Below are positions 16,339-24,230 of a DNA stretch of 39,603 bases, piece after piece; within the stretch, counting starts at the first letter, position 1, and each line of letters starts with the position of its first letter. The notes below the pieces were generated by a model that saw only the letters and a program-made list of their open reading frames with translations, was not told the origin of the DNA and did not search any database. Source of the DNA: Bacteroides sp. (lineage in GTDB: Bacteria; Bacteroidota; Bacteroidia; Bacteroidales; Muribaculaceae); the NCBI GenBank assembly GCA_014801815.1, contig JAAVDM010000021.1, positions 1-39,603 on the forward strand. Reading direction: 5' to 3'. The translations under genes and the position numbers were made by a program.

Positions 16339-17802
16339 ATGATAAACGGATTTGATAACGATAAATATCTCAGAATACAGTCTGAGCATATTAAGGAGCG
16401 TATAGCTCAGTTTGGCAACAAGTTATATCTGGAGCTTGGGGGCAAGCTCTTCGATGATTATCACGCAAGCCGTGTATTGCCCGGTTTTCAGCCCGACAGT
16501 AAGTTGCGTATGTTACAGCAGCTTAAAGACCAGGCTGAGATTGTGATTGTCATCAGTGCGCTGGACATTGAGAAGCACAAGATTCGTGCTGACCTCGGTA
16601 TTACTTACGATATGGACGTGTTGCGTTTGCGTGATGAGTTTATTCAGCGGGGATTTAAGGTCGGTTCGGTGTGTGTGACACACTATAATGGCCAACGCAG
16701 TGCCGATGCTTTCCGCAAGCGTCTGGAGAATATGGGGATTCCCACTTATTTTCATTACATCATCGAGGGTTATCCCTCTAATGTGTCGCTGATAGCCTCT
16801 GACGAGGGTTTCGGACGCAATGATTATATCGAGACCTCACGTCCGCTTGTGATAGTGACGGCACCCGGTCCCGGCAGCGGCAAGATGGCCGTGTGTCTCA
16901 GTCAGCTCTATAATGAGAAGAAACGCGGTATTGACGCCGGTTATGCGAAATTCGAGACATTCCCGGTATGGAATCTGCCACTCAAACATCCTGTCAACAT
17001 AGCTTACGAGGCGGCTACCGCAGACCTCAATGACGTCAATATGATTGACCCGTTCCATCTGGAGGCTTACGGTAAGATGGCTATCAACTATAACCGTGAC
17101 ATAGAGATATTCCCTGTACTCAATGCTCTGTTCGAGGGAATATACGGCAAGAACCCCTATAAATCGCCTACCGATATGGGAGTTAATATGGTGGGTTTCT
17201 GCATCAATGATGACCAGTTGTGCTGTCATGCTTCACACAATGAGATAATACGTCGCTTCTTTACGGCTCATAACCGTCTTGCTCTCGGAGAAGGAAATGA
17301 TGCTGAGGTCAATAAAATCTCGCTGCTGTTTAAGCAGGCCGGTATTGACGTGGCTTATCGCCGCTGTGTGCGTGCGGCCCGTGAACGTGCCGAGAAAGAG
17401 GGTGTTCCGTGTTCGGCTATGGAGCTTTCGGACGGTACTATCATCACAGCCGGCAGCGGTGACTTGTTGGGGTCGAGTTCGGCATTGATACTTAATGCTA
17501 TAAAACGCCTGGCGGGTATCGACCATGATGTGCATCTTATTCCCCAGGATATGATAGAGCCGATACAGCACACCAAGATCGACTATCTGCGCAGCCGCAA
17601 CCCGCGCCTGCATTCGGATGAGGTGCTGGTGGCGCTGTCTGTGCTCAGCACCCATGATGAGAACTGCCGCAAGGCTCTGGAATGCCTTCCGCTGCTGCGT
17701 GGCTGCGAGATGCACTCAACGGTGATGCTCGGCGAGGTGGACCACAAAATCTTCAATAAGCTTGGGGTGGGGCTTACCTGCGACCCGAAGCGCAAGAAGT
17801 GA
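16339..17802 (+). CDS. DUF1846 family protein
   Basis: A 487-residue cytoplasmic protein. The N-terminus (INGFDNDKYLRIQSEHIKER) is the conserved start of DUF1846 proteins, which supports the ATG at 16339 over an upstream one at 16288. A P-loop-like APGPGSGKM occurs near residues 175-183. Homologues occur in many Firmicutes and Bacteroidetes and have known structures, but the enzymatic role is unsettled. Gene length fits the family. It appears monocistronic, with a terminator at 17810-17870. Confidence in the family is high, in function low. Confidence 0.88.
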   Translation: MINGFDNDKYLRIQSEHIKERIAQFGNKLYLELGGKLFDDYHASRVLPGFQPDSKLRMLQQLKDQAEIVIVISALDIEKHKIRADLGITYDMDVLRLRDEFIQRGFKVGSVCVTHYNGQRSADAFRKRLENMGIPTYFHYIIEGYPSNVSLIASDEGFGRNDYIETSRPLVIVTAPGPGSGKMAVCLSQLYNEKKRGIDAGYAKFETFPVWNLPLKHPVNIAYEAATADLNDVNMIDPFHLEAYGKMAINYNRDIEIFPVLNALFEGIYGKNPYKSPTDMGVNMVGFCINDDQLCCHASHNEIIRRFFTAHNRLALGEGNDAEVNKISLLFKQAGIDVAYRRCVRAARERAEKEGVPCSAMELSDGTIITAGSGDLLGSSSALILNAIKRLAGIDHDVHLIPQDMIEPIQHTKIDYLRSRNPRLHSDEVLVALSVLSTHDENCRKALECLPLLRGCEMHSTVMLGEVDHKIFNKLGVGLTCDPKRKK

Positions 17803-17809
17803 TAGCCGC

Positions 17810-17870
17810 CCTCCCGAGCCGAGGCAAATGGCTGACGCACGGGAGGTGGACGGATAGCTTTTTGTTTTTT
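17810..17870 (+). terminator. intrinsic terminator after the DUF1846 gene
   Basis: CCTCCCG (17810-17816) pairs with CGGGAGG (17840-17846), with a 23-base loop, followed by a T-rich run at 17859-17870. Confidence 0.65.
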
Positions 17871-17897
17871 GAGGTGGGTGGTTACGGATTATTTTGT

Positions 17898-17960
17898 TAA
17901 CTTTGCATATTGCGCTGTGTGAGCTGCGGGTCTTTTATGGGAGCTGCGGTGCGCACAGCG
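17898..17960 (+). promoter_or_regulatory. promoter and structured leader of the secreted beta-sandwich gene
   Basis: A TAACTTTG box lies at 17898-17905. The leader that follows can fold CGCTGTG (17913-17919) against CACAGCG (17954-17960) and contains GAGCTGCGG twice (17921-17929 and 17941-17949). The hairpin is followed by ATTTTTAG, so it could also attenuate transcription. The gene starts 32 bases later. Confidence 0.55.
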
Positions 17961-17992
17961 ATTTTTAGAGTACCATTATAAAATCTAAACAG

Positions 17993-19624
17993 ATGATGAA
18001 CAGATTTTTACGTTTTGCTGCCGTGAGTGTGGCCGCTCTGTCGCCGACGTTCGGTGTGTGGGCTTACCAAGTGACTCCCAGCCAAGGTGTTGTGAACCTT
18101 GATGACTGTCCTGCCGGTCTAAGTTCGGTTGAGATTGCAGGAAATTTCAGCATTAATCGCCTTGCGCCGGGTTATATCACTCTGAGCCGTGACGGTAAGA
18201 CTATTCGTCAGATTCCGGCTTCTAACAAGCAGTACATGTACACTTTCTCAGGCTTTGACCGCACTGATATAGGTGATGTACACGTGACCTTCTTTATCGA
18301 AGGTACGGCTAATACCGGTGGCGACTATAAGGTGACTGTGCCCGAAGGCTTCTTCACAGATATGACTACCGGTCAGCCTACAGAGGCTATGGAGTTCAAC
18401 TGGACTATCAACCAAAGCAGCGTCACTATCTCTCCGGCACGTAACGGTAGTTACACATCATTGTCGGAATTCAGAATCACACTTCCCGAAGAAGTCGATT
18501 CAGAGCCTATAAAATCTTACAGAGTCTATGGTACTCCCAGCATGGAGAGTCTGTATGACGATGACTCATTTGTCAGCGACATAGCTATCAATGTGGCTAT
18601 CGAAGGCAATGTAGCTGTGCTTACTCTTGCAGAACCCATCACCACTCCCGGCACATATATCCTCAATCTGTCTGAAGGTATGATAAAGGGTACAGGAATC
18701 AACGGAGCCACATGGAACTCGCCGGCCGATCAGGTATCTTACCGTGTAGTACTCGACTCTAAGGTAGGTATAACTATATTACCGGCACCGGGTGAGTATG
18801 AGGAATTTGCTCCTGTCACAAGCGAGGTTGACGGTACGGAGTTCAATTATACCTTCCTGATTGAGTTACCTGAAGATACCCCCATTACGTACGCACTCCG
18901 CGCTAAAGCACAGCTGTACCCAATGAATGAGGATGGCAGCTTCGACACATCGACATCTGCGGTTACAGCAGGTTCGTTCACCGCTGTCAAGAAATCGTCT
19001 ACTCTGCTTGCACTCATACCTACTGCCGGTGATACACAGGTAGTCAATCCTGCCGCCGGTCGTTATGTCCTCTATATTCCCGAGGCTATGTATCAGACCA
19101 GCGAAGGCCGTAACGGAAGCTATTGGTTTGAGTATACCGTATTGCCCAACACCAGCGTGCCCTGCACAGTGACTCCCAGTGTAGAGACAGAAGTTGAATC
19201 GCTTAAGGACATCACTCTGACTTTCGCACCCGATATGGAGGTAACATGTCAGAATAGCTCTTATGGCGTGCTTACTAACGGCGTGGCAATTTATACACTT
19301 TACGGTACAGTGCCTGAGGAACAGCCTAATACGGTAGTCTTCTCTCTGTCTTTACCGCTTGAAGAGAATGGCACATGGACATTCACCACACCTTCGACCG
19401 GTTTCAGTGTAGGCGGTCGTGCATACAGCGCCCAGTACTCATTTGTTATCGGTGACCAAGTTAAGGTAGAGTCTGTGGAGGCATTTACAGGCGTATGTGA
19501 TATCTATACACTTGACGGTCTCCGCGTGGCTGCTAAAGCCGAGGATACAGATGGCCTGCCTAAAGGTCTTTACATAGTGGTTCCTGCCGACGGCAGTGCC
19601 GCTCGTAAAGTGCTTGTGAAATAA
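17993..19624 (+). CDS. secreted multi-domain beta-sandwich protein with sorting-domain-like tail
   Basis: A 543-residue exported protein. The signal peptide covers about residues 1-25 (MMNRFLRFAAVSVAALSPTFG), with cleavage near VWAYQV. The body appears to be three or four Ig-like beta domains of roughly 110-130 residues, each starting with a V(T/S)P or ILPAPG-type strand and carrying a GTY or GRYVL(Y/N) strand. The last 45 residues (CDIYTLDGLRV, then GLPKGLYIVV and KVLVK) resemble the short C-terminal domain of type IX-sorted Bacteroidetes proteins. It probably sits at the cell surface. No catalytic motif was seen, and the ligand is unknown. Confidence 0.8.
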   Translation: MMNRFLRFAAVSVAALSPTFGVWAYQVTPSQGVVNLDDCPAGLSSVEIAGNFSINRLAPGYITLSRDGKTIRQIPASNKQYMYTFSGFDRTDIGDVHVTFFIEGTANTGGDYKVTVPEGFFTDMTTGQPTEAMEFNWTINQSSVTISPARNGSYTSLSEFRITLPEEVDSEPIKSYRVYGTPSMESLYDDDSFVSDIAINVAIEGNVAVLTLAEPITTPGTYILNLSEGMIKGTGINGATWNSPADQVSYRVVLDSKVGITILPAPGEYEEFAPVTSEVDGTEFNYTFLIELPEDTPITYALRAKAQLYPMNEDGSFDTSTSAVTAGSFTAVKKSSTLLALIPTAGDTQVVNPAAGRYVLYIPEAMYQTSEGRNGSYWFEYTVLPNTSVPCTVTPSVETEVESLKDITLTFAPDMEVTCQNSSYGVLTNGVAIYTLYGTVPEEQPNTVVFSLSLPLEENGTWTFTTPSTGFSVGGRAYSAQYSFVIGDQVKVESVEAFTGVCDIYTLDGLRVAAKAEDTDGLPKGLYIVVPADGSAARKVLVK

Positions 19625-19625
19625 G

Positions 19626-19699
19626 ATACACTCTTAACGGCGTATAAAAGGGAGGACACATAATTGTGTCCTCCCTTTTATACGCCGTTAAGAGTGTAT
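19626..19699. terminator. 35-bp perfect hairpin, 4-base loop
   Basis: The arms at 19626-19660 and 19665-19699 are perfect reverse complements around TAAT. It lies 1 base after the stop region of the beta-sandwich gene and would end transcription, although no long T tract follows. It is the longest stem among the hairpins of this window. Confidence 0.85.
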
Positions 19700-19755
19700 T
19701 GAATTTTCTGTGCTGCAGGCGGATTATAAAAACCATGTAAAAAATGGCATGGAAG

Positions 19756-19786
19756 TTGTAGATTAAGCTATAATTCTCTAACTTTG
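19756..19786 (+). promoter_or_regulatory. promoter upstream of the helical-repeat membrane protein gene
   Basis: TAACTTTG at 19779-19786 with TTG at 19756-19758, 20 bases upstream, is a good -33/-7 pair. The first ATG (19792) is 5 bases after the box and opens a 23-codon frame ending at 19863; the annotated gene starts at the GTG at 19878. Confidence 0.75.
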
Positions 19787-19791
19787 CAATT

Positions 19792-19863
19792 ATGAATCTC
19801 CCGGTATCGGTCTGCTTCCCGATGTACTCAGGATTGTGTGGCACGCAAGGAGATAAAAACTAA
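19792..19863 (+). CDS. possible 23-residue leader peptide
   Basis: The frame MNLPVSVCFPMYSGLCG plus TQGDKN runs from an ATG that should coincide with the transcript start to a TAA 14 bases before the GTG of the next gene. It could be a leaderless upstream frame that modulates the downstream gene, or chance. The sequence shows no typical attenuator residues. Confidence 0.25.
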   Translation: MNLPVSVCFPMYSGLCGTQGDKN

Positions 19864-19877
19864 AAGTAACCTTAATT

Positions 19878-21386
19878 GTGAAACTATTTTTACTCCTCCT
19901 GACTGTCGTATGTAGCCTGACAGCGACAGTGCGGGCTCAGATTAACGCCGGTGCTCTGATAGAAGACCTCGGTAAGCAGCTCTCTAGAGCTGACAACTCC
20001 AAGGACAGCCTCAAGCTACTGTATGATATTTACGACTTGTCGGAACGCCGCAGCAAATCAAATTACGGCTGGAAGATACTTGAACTGAACAGCCGTCTTG
20101 ACAATGTGGAAGCCCAGGCGGATATGCTGTGCCAGCTGTCAGTGCTATATCTGCGTAATGACTCGATATTGCAGCATCTTTATAATCTTGCCAGTCAGTT
20201 GCCCGAAGGTGATCAGCGCAGTGCCACACAGCTGTTTGTATCATTACAGCGTACCACAGGACGTGTATCATTCCTGAATGAAGAAGACCGTATGCAACGT
20301 ATCCGGCAGATTCTTATGAAACAGGAGGGACAGCACAACAGTAATACCGAACCGTCGCTATACGAACAGATAGAACAGCTGTATAGTCTGGTGCTGTACA
20401 TGGGTACTACGACACGAGGCTCGCTCTATGAGGAATATCTCGACAAGCTGTCCAAAATGATTGACGAACTGCCCGAAGACATATATCAGCTGCGCAATAT
20501 GTTCTATACTTCTTCGGCAAACTTCTACACCAACAACGACATACATGACAAGGCCATTGAGGCTGACCGCAAATTGCTCAATGTCATAGAGGGTCTGCAG
20601 GAAGAATATAAGGATATGGGACGTGATTACCGCAACTACGATACGTTCCTGTATGTATGCTACCGTCGGATGCTCAACAACTATAAGGCACTTGATCCGG
20701 AAGAGGTTGACAATCTTTATTCCGAAACCATGAAGCTGGTTCATTCCAATAAAGATGTCAGAGCGGACTATAATAAATCTCACCGTATTGATATATACTA
20801 CAATATGGCCAAGAAGAATTACTCACGGGCGGTGGCATTGATAAATGAATGGCTGAAGACTAACCATGACAAACCGCTCATACGCCGTCAGATGCTGGGG
20901 CTGCTGAAAGAAGCTGCCGAGGCTACGGGCGACGAGACCTCACTGCTGAGTGCGCTCAAAGAGTATAACGGTCTGCTTGAGGAATATAATAACCAGCAAA
21001 GTGCCGAAGCATACCGCGAGATGCAGATACGTTACGATGTCAGCGAACTGAAAGCACGTGCTGCCGAAGCCGAGATAGCCACCCGTGATGCCAAGATATC
21101 ATTTAACCAGAAGATAATACTTATTACTCTTTCGGCCTCATTTGTACTGATTGTAGTTCTGCTTCTGTTAGCACGCCGCTACGGTGATATGAAACACAAT
21201 CTGCGTAAGCTTAAAGACGAGATGTATATAATAAAAGATGAAAACTCACGTCTTTCACATCACCGCGAACGTCTGCAGAAGGAAGTACGCAAACTGCGTA
21301 ACTCGGCACCGCTCAGCCGTAACAATGCTGAAATGAAACGTTCTGAGGAATCGCCTTATGCACCGCCGGTCGATGATGAAGAATGA
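19878..21386 (+). CDS. exported helical-repeat protein with membrane anchor and coiled-coil tail
   Basis: A 502-residue protein beginning with a GTG codon and a signal peptide (KLFLLLLTVVCSLTATVRAQ). Residues 30-400 are helical, with TPR-like pairs (for example EEYLDKLSKMIDELPEDIYQL and FYTNNDIHDKAIEADRKLL). A single membrane span lies near residues 413-435 (IILITLSASFVLIVVLLLLA), followed by a charged coiled coil (LKDEMYIIKDENSRL). The layout recalls Bacteroidales sensor proteins whose helical periplasmic half joins a cytoplasmic regulator, but no kinase or DNA-binding domain is present. A partner protein is therefore expected. Function is unknown. Confidence 0.75.
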   Translation: MKLFLLLLTVVCSLTATVRAQINAGALIEDLGKQLSRADNSKDSLKLLYDIYDLSERRSKSNYGWKILELNSRLDNVEAQADMLCQLSVLYLRNDSILQHLYNLASQLPEGDQRSATQLFVSLQRTTGRVSFLNEEDRMQRIRQILMKQEGQHNSNTEPSLYEQIEQLYSLVLYMGTTTRGSLYEEYLDKLSKMIDELPEDIYQLRNMFYTSSANFYTNNDIHDKAIEADRKLLNVIEGLQEEYKDMGRDYRNYDTFLYVCYRRMLNNYKALDPEEVDNLYSETMKLVHSNKDVRADYNKSHRIDIYYNMAKKNYSRAVALINEWLKTNHDKPLIRRQMLGLLKEAAEATGDETSLLSALKEYNGLLEEYNNQQSAEAYREMQIRYDVSELKARAAEAEIATRDAKISFNQKIILITLSASFVLIVVLLLLARRYGDMKHNLRKLKDEMYIIKDENSRLSHHRERLQKEVRKLRNSAPLSRNNAEMKRSEESPYAPPVDDEE

Positions 21387-21402
21387 CCGAGATAAAGGAT
21401 AA

Positions 21403-21449
21403 AAAAGTCACGGGGAGTATCTGCACTGCAGATACTCCCCGTGACTTTT
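21403..21449. terminator. 23-bp perfect hairpin between convergent genes
   Basis: The arms 21403-21425 and 21427-21449 are perfect reverse complements with a one-base centre. It starts with A-rich and ends with T-rich flanks on both strands, so it can stop transcription from both sides: the plus-strand membrane-protein gene and the minus-strand lipoprotein gene. Confidence 0.88.
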
Positions 21450-21469
21450 ACAGTTATTACTTTTCGGCA

Positions 21470-22417
21470 TCAGCGAGGTGTAGAAAGGTAATCACGCCAA
21501 TATGCACGGCGCACTTTATGTCGTATTTCCTCTTTGCCGGCCGGTATAATTATTATTTCCGGCTGATTATCTTCACCTACGTAGTCGTATGCATACTGGG
21601 CGGTATCGCCTAATGTATCATTGAAATGATAGATACGGTTCCCCTCGGAGCCTTCTATAACGAGGTGTCCGGTCATTGTTATCCAAGGTTCTCCGTGCAG
21701 ATTGTCGTCACGGCGGTAGATTGCCAGACGGTAGAGAGAACTGTCGTTAGAGGCAGCCGCATCAGGTTGTACAAGGATATCATCGCCCGGAGCAGTATCG
21801 ACTCTTTCTTCAGCCGAAACCGAATCAGTGACTACGGGAAGGTCACTCATATCCACACGGTAGAGATAACCGTTGTCGATACCGTAGAGACAGAAGGCAG
21901 GTACCCAGCCCTGACGCATAGGCTGCGCCAGACTTTCTATTTCCTCACGGGCCAACATAGAACGCAGAGCCTGTTCAGCTACCGAAGTATAATTGACGGA
22001 ATATATGCTGTCATCAAGCCATACATACTCGCCGTTGTCAAGTGTCCAGCCTCGGAAGCCGTTGTCTGACCAGCGGTGTAGGGCAGCTCTTTCTATAACA
22101 TGTTTGAGTGAATCATCGACCAAGACCGGATAATAATCTACCATTGCAGCTGAATCGGTAATATCTTTGAGCGGATAAGGGCGGGCCAGCGGGTAGGCCA
22201 CAGCACTGGCGAAACGTGCCTTGTCACCGTTGCGGACGGCTGAAGTGACGAGCGTTACTATGCGTGGAGCAGCCTCCTCAACAGAGTCTTCGATGGTAGC
22301 GTCCAGATTACGGTCACTACTCTGTCCCCCTCCGCCGCGTCCGCAAGCCATCGACAGAATCATCGTCGAGAATGCCGAAATGATGAAGAGAGAAGGTATA
22401 TGATTAATTAGCTTCAT
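21470..22417 (-). CDS. lipoprotein of unknown function
   Basis: A 315-residue exported lipoprotein. From the ATG at 22417 the signal peptide MKLINHIPSLFIISAFST leads to a lipobox (ILSMAC) followed by GRGGGGQ. An ATG at 22477 would add 20 residues and overlap the lysozyme gene; the inner start has a purine-rich AGAGGA site and is preferred. The body has no recognised domain: a charged helical part, then WRDYLSTPR at the end. It is 28 bases downstream of the lysozyme gene and probably co-transcribed. A role in envelope or peptidoglycan quality control is only a guess from that neighbour. Confidence 0.72.
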   Translation of the reverse strand: MKLINHIPSLFIISAFSTMILSMACGRGGGGQSSDRNLDATIEDSVEEAAPRIVTLVTSAVRNGDKARFASAVAYPLARPYPLKDITDSAAMVDYYPVLVDDSLKHVIERAALHRWSDNGFRGWTLDNGEYVWLDDSIYSVNYTSVAEQALRSMLAREEIESLAQPMRQGWVPAFCLYGIDNGYLYRVDMSDLPVVTDSVSAEERVDTAPGDDILVQPDAAASNDSSLYRLAIYRRDDNLHGEPWITMTGHLVIEGSEGNRIYHFNDTLGDTAQYAYDYVGEDNQPEIIIIPAGKEEIRHKVRRAYWRDYLSTPR

Positions 22418-22445
22418 TGAATATCCTCTTTTAATGCTGTTAACA

Positions 22446-22934
22446 TCAATGCACGTAGAGGAGTTCGAATTCCTCATGGCGGCGGCGTTGAATCTGTGAA
22501 TTTACTTTTCCCCGATAACGGCAATGGGCAACATACGTATCTTTAATGTCACGGTTACCTGCTTTAAGTTTGGTGATAATGCTTGACTGGCCTACGTTAC
22601 CTATTCCGATGTTATAAGCAAGTACCGCCAACAGAAGAGAATCGGGACCGAAGCTGCGGTAACGGGCACACAGCTTCTTAAGATCAGAGCGCAACAGACG
22701 GTCAGCTTCTTTTTCAGACAACTGTACGCCTCGTTTGTACTTTTCACCCGAGAGCACCTTATGACCATATCCTACAAGTGGCCAGTGCTTGGGGCTATGC
22801 ATGCCCTCATACTTTTTAATAACTGCGACCGCCTCATCGAAAGTTGGTACACGTTTCTGTGTCAGTGCCGGTTTTGCCAGCAGACCGACCATCGAGATTA
22901 TGGCCAAAATGATGATAAACAAAAATTTTCTCAT
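22446..22934 (-). CDS. GH24-type lysozyme with N-terminal signal or anchor
   Basis: A 162-residue protein. An N-terminal hydrophobic segment (FLFIIILAIISMVGLLA) is an uncleaved anchor or signal peptide. The catalytic region KYEGMHSPKHW then VGYGHKV has the Glu (E43) and GYGH of phage-type lysozymes, and LLLAVLAYNIGIGNV matches the family's later helix. The segment between Glu and GYGH is shorter than in T4 lysozyme. Bacteroidales chromosomes often carry such enzymes outside prophages, and no other phage gene is nearby. It should cut peptidoglycan in the periplasm. It leads the two-gene operon with the lipoprotein. Confidence 0.82.
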   Translation of the reverse strand: MRKFLFIIILAIISMVGLLAKPALTQKRVPTFDEAVAVIKKYEGMHSPKHWPLVGYGHKVLSGEKYKRGVQLSEKEADRLLRSDLKKLCARYRSFGPDSLLLAVLAYNIGIGNVGQSSIITKLKAGNRDIKDTYVAHCRYRGKVNSQIQRRRHEEFELLYVH

Positions 22935-22944
22935 ATAAACTCAT

Positions 22945-23160
22945 TTTAGTGCGGGGACTACCGCTGTCGGTAATATGTCCCATATAGAAAGAGATAGGAC
23001 ATTGTCGGCGACACCGATAATCGGCACGCTGTGAGACCTGTGGCCTTTGCAAGCAGACGGCTGACAGGGGGCCACAAAACTTCCGCACACGCCGAAACAC
23101 CACAGGCATAAGGAGAGCCGGCGGTGTGATAATGTGACAGAAGTGCATTATACAAAAGAG
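22945..23160 (-). ncRNA. candidate structured leader or small RNA upstream of the lysozyme gene
   Basis: A stretch of about 215 bases of visibly higher G+C than its AT-rich neighbour (23165-23400), with no credible gene. CCTGTGGCC at 23037-23045 can pair with GGCCAC (23070-23075) or, alternatively, with CCACAGG (23100-23106). Another hairpin joins 22956 to 22983 (GGGAC...GTCCC with an inner TACCG/CGGTA). Mutually exclusive pairings are a riboswitch- or sRNA-like feature. No known class was recognised and the strand is uncertain. Confidence 0.35.
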
Positions 23161-23396
23161 TACAATACGGACCTACACGTTTATATAACGTATAAATTCT
23201 AAAAAAAGAAAAAATAGAAATCTAAAAATAAGATTAATTAACAATTATTTACCTTTTACAATAATTTATATCTAATTTATATTTTCTTGTTGACATGATG
23301 TAAAAATGTGTCTGTCGCAGAATTTTAGATACTGAAGTCAAGGTGACTTCACTCTTTTGGATAATCAGGCTACCTGTTTGTCAAGATAGAAAAATT
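23161..23396. other. AT-rich gene-free stretch
   Basis: About 235 bases of A+T-rich DNA without a gene. It has a small hairpin GAAGTCA/TGACTTC at 23334-23350. It probably holds the promoter for the lysozyme operon, but no exact TAnnTTTG box was found near the structured region. Confidence 0.5.
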
Positions 23397-23437
23397 AACG
23401 TCTGTCCTTATGTATCGCAGACATAAGGACAGACGTT
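23397..23437 (-). terminator. 17-bp perfect hairpin terminator of the CitX-like gene
   Basis: The arms 23397-23413 and 23421-23437 pair perfectly around a 7-base loop. On the minus strand the hairpin is followed by AATTTTTC, and it lies 23 bases after the CitX-like stop. Confidence 0.85.
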
Positions 23438-23460
23438 GGCGATGAAAAATGAAAAGTCTT

Positions 23461-23979
23461 TTAATTGAGCTGAGCGCGGTGGAAGAACTCGTCATGAAGG
23501 CGGTCAACTGCTTCGATAAGCTCGGCAGGAGTATGTGCGTTGATACGGCGGCAGGTGCGTTCGTCTTCACCACATATCAGACAGGGTCTGTAACCGTCGG
23601 TTTTGATACGGCGTTCTACGAGCTTGCCGTCATGACCATAAACTTCAAGTTTGAAAAGGCGTCCGAGGGGGTGTTCACGTTCTATATCGCAACAGATTGC
23701 CTTTGCATCGGCACCATCATTAGGAACTACAAGAAAACTTTCGAAGCCTGTCGGCAGTTCATGTACTTCCAGCCAGTCGGGACGATAACCGAAACGTTCT
23801 ATGAGAACACGAAGAGCTTCGTAGCCTATATCATTATTCTGACGTGAGTTGCGCACTGCGCCGGGTATTTCGGCGGTCAGTACTATTATAGAGTGGTCGG
23901 GAAACTTAGCGGCCAGTTCCTGCTGGCGGGCGGCGCGGACGTCGCGGGCATAGAGGCGATGATTTAGTGTTACTGCCAT
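23461..23979 (-). CDS. citX: CitX-like apo-citrate lyase phosphoribosyl-dephospho-CoA transferase
   Basis: A 172-residue protein. It carries the CitX motifs in order: EIPGAVRN, the EHPLGRLFKLEV segment, and CLICGEDERTCRR before an acidic helix. CitX attaches the phosphoribosyl-dephospho-CoA prosthetic group to the acyl carrier subunit of citrate lyase. No citrate lyase gene (citCDEF) or citG lies in the window, so this is an orphan copy or works on distant genes. It has its own promoter (24057-24064) and hairpin terminator. The family call is good; the biochemical partner is unknown. Confidence 0.8.
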   Translation of the reverse strand: MAVTLNHRLYARDVRAARQQELAAKFPDHSIIVLTAEIPGAVRNSRQNNDIGYEALRVLIERFGYRPDWLEVHELPTGFESFLVVPNDGADAKAICCDIEREHPLGRLFKLEVYGHDGKLVERRIKTDGYRPCLICGEDERTCRRINAHTPAELIEAVDRLHDEFFHRAQLN

Positions 23980-24056
23980 GGTGTCAGATAGTTTTTTCTT
24001 GTATGTGTTGTCCTGTCGTCAGACCGGACAGTCACGTGTTAGATAGATTCAGATTG

Positions 24057-24064
24057 CAAAAATA
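24057..24064 (-). promoter_or_regulatory. TAnnTTTG box of the CitX-like gene
   Basis: The minus strand reads TATTTTTG, giving a leader of about 75 bases to the ATG at 23979. Part of that leader can fold with TGTCC against GGACA near 24010-24030. Confidence 0.55.
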
Positions 24065-24172
24065 ACTAATTGCAGCCGTTTGTCCTATATCCGGAATTAT
24101 ATTATAAAGCATATTCCTTTAGCAGAATTTTCTCACGGTGGCGAAACGGTGTCCTTACATATACGACTACTT

Positions 24173-24225
24173 ATAAAACAAGTCCGGGGTGTGCTGACAA
24201 TCAGCACACCCCGGACTTGTTTTAT
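24173..24225 (-). terminator. 25-bp perfect hairpin, 3-base loop
   Basis: The arms 24173-24197 and 24201-24225 are perfect reverse complements, beginning with an A-rich and ending with a T-rich segment. It lies just beyond the stop of the secreted three-gene operon at 24231 and should terminate it. Confidence 0.88.
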
Positions 24226-24230
24226 TTATT

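Noticed and set aside
22418..22477. Extended start for the lipoprotein at 22477
   Set aside because: The extension would put 20 polar residues before the signal peptide and overlap the lysozyme gene; the ATG at 22417 has a ribosome-binding site and a normal lipobox distance.
22834..23155. Two minus-strand frames of 104 and 65 codons as genes before the lysozyme
   Set aside because: One overlaps the lysozyme start and neither shows protein-like composition; the block looks like structured RNA instead.
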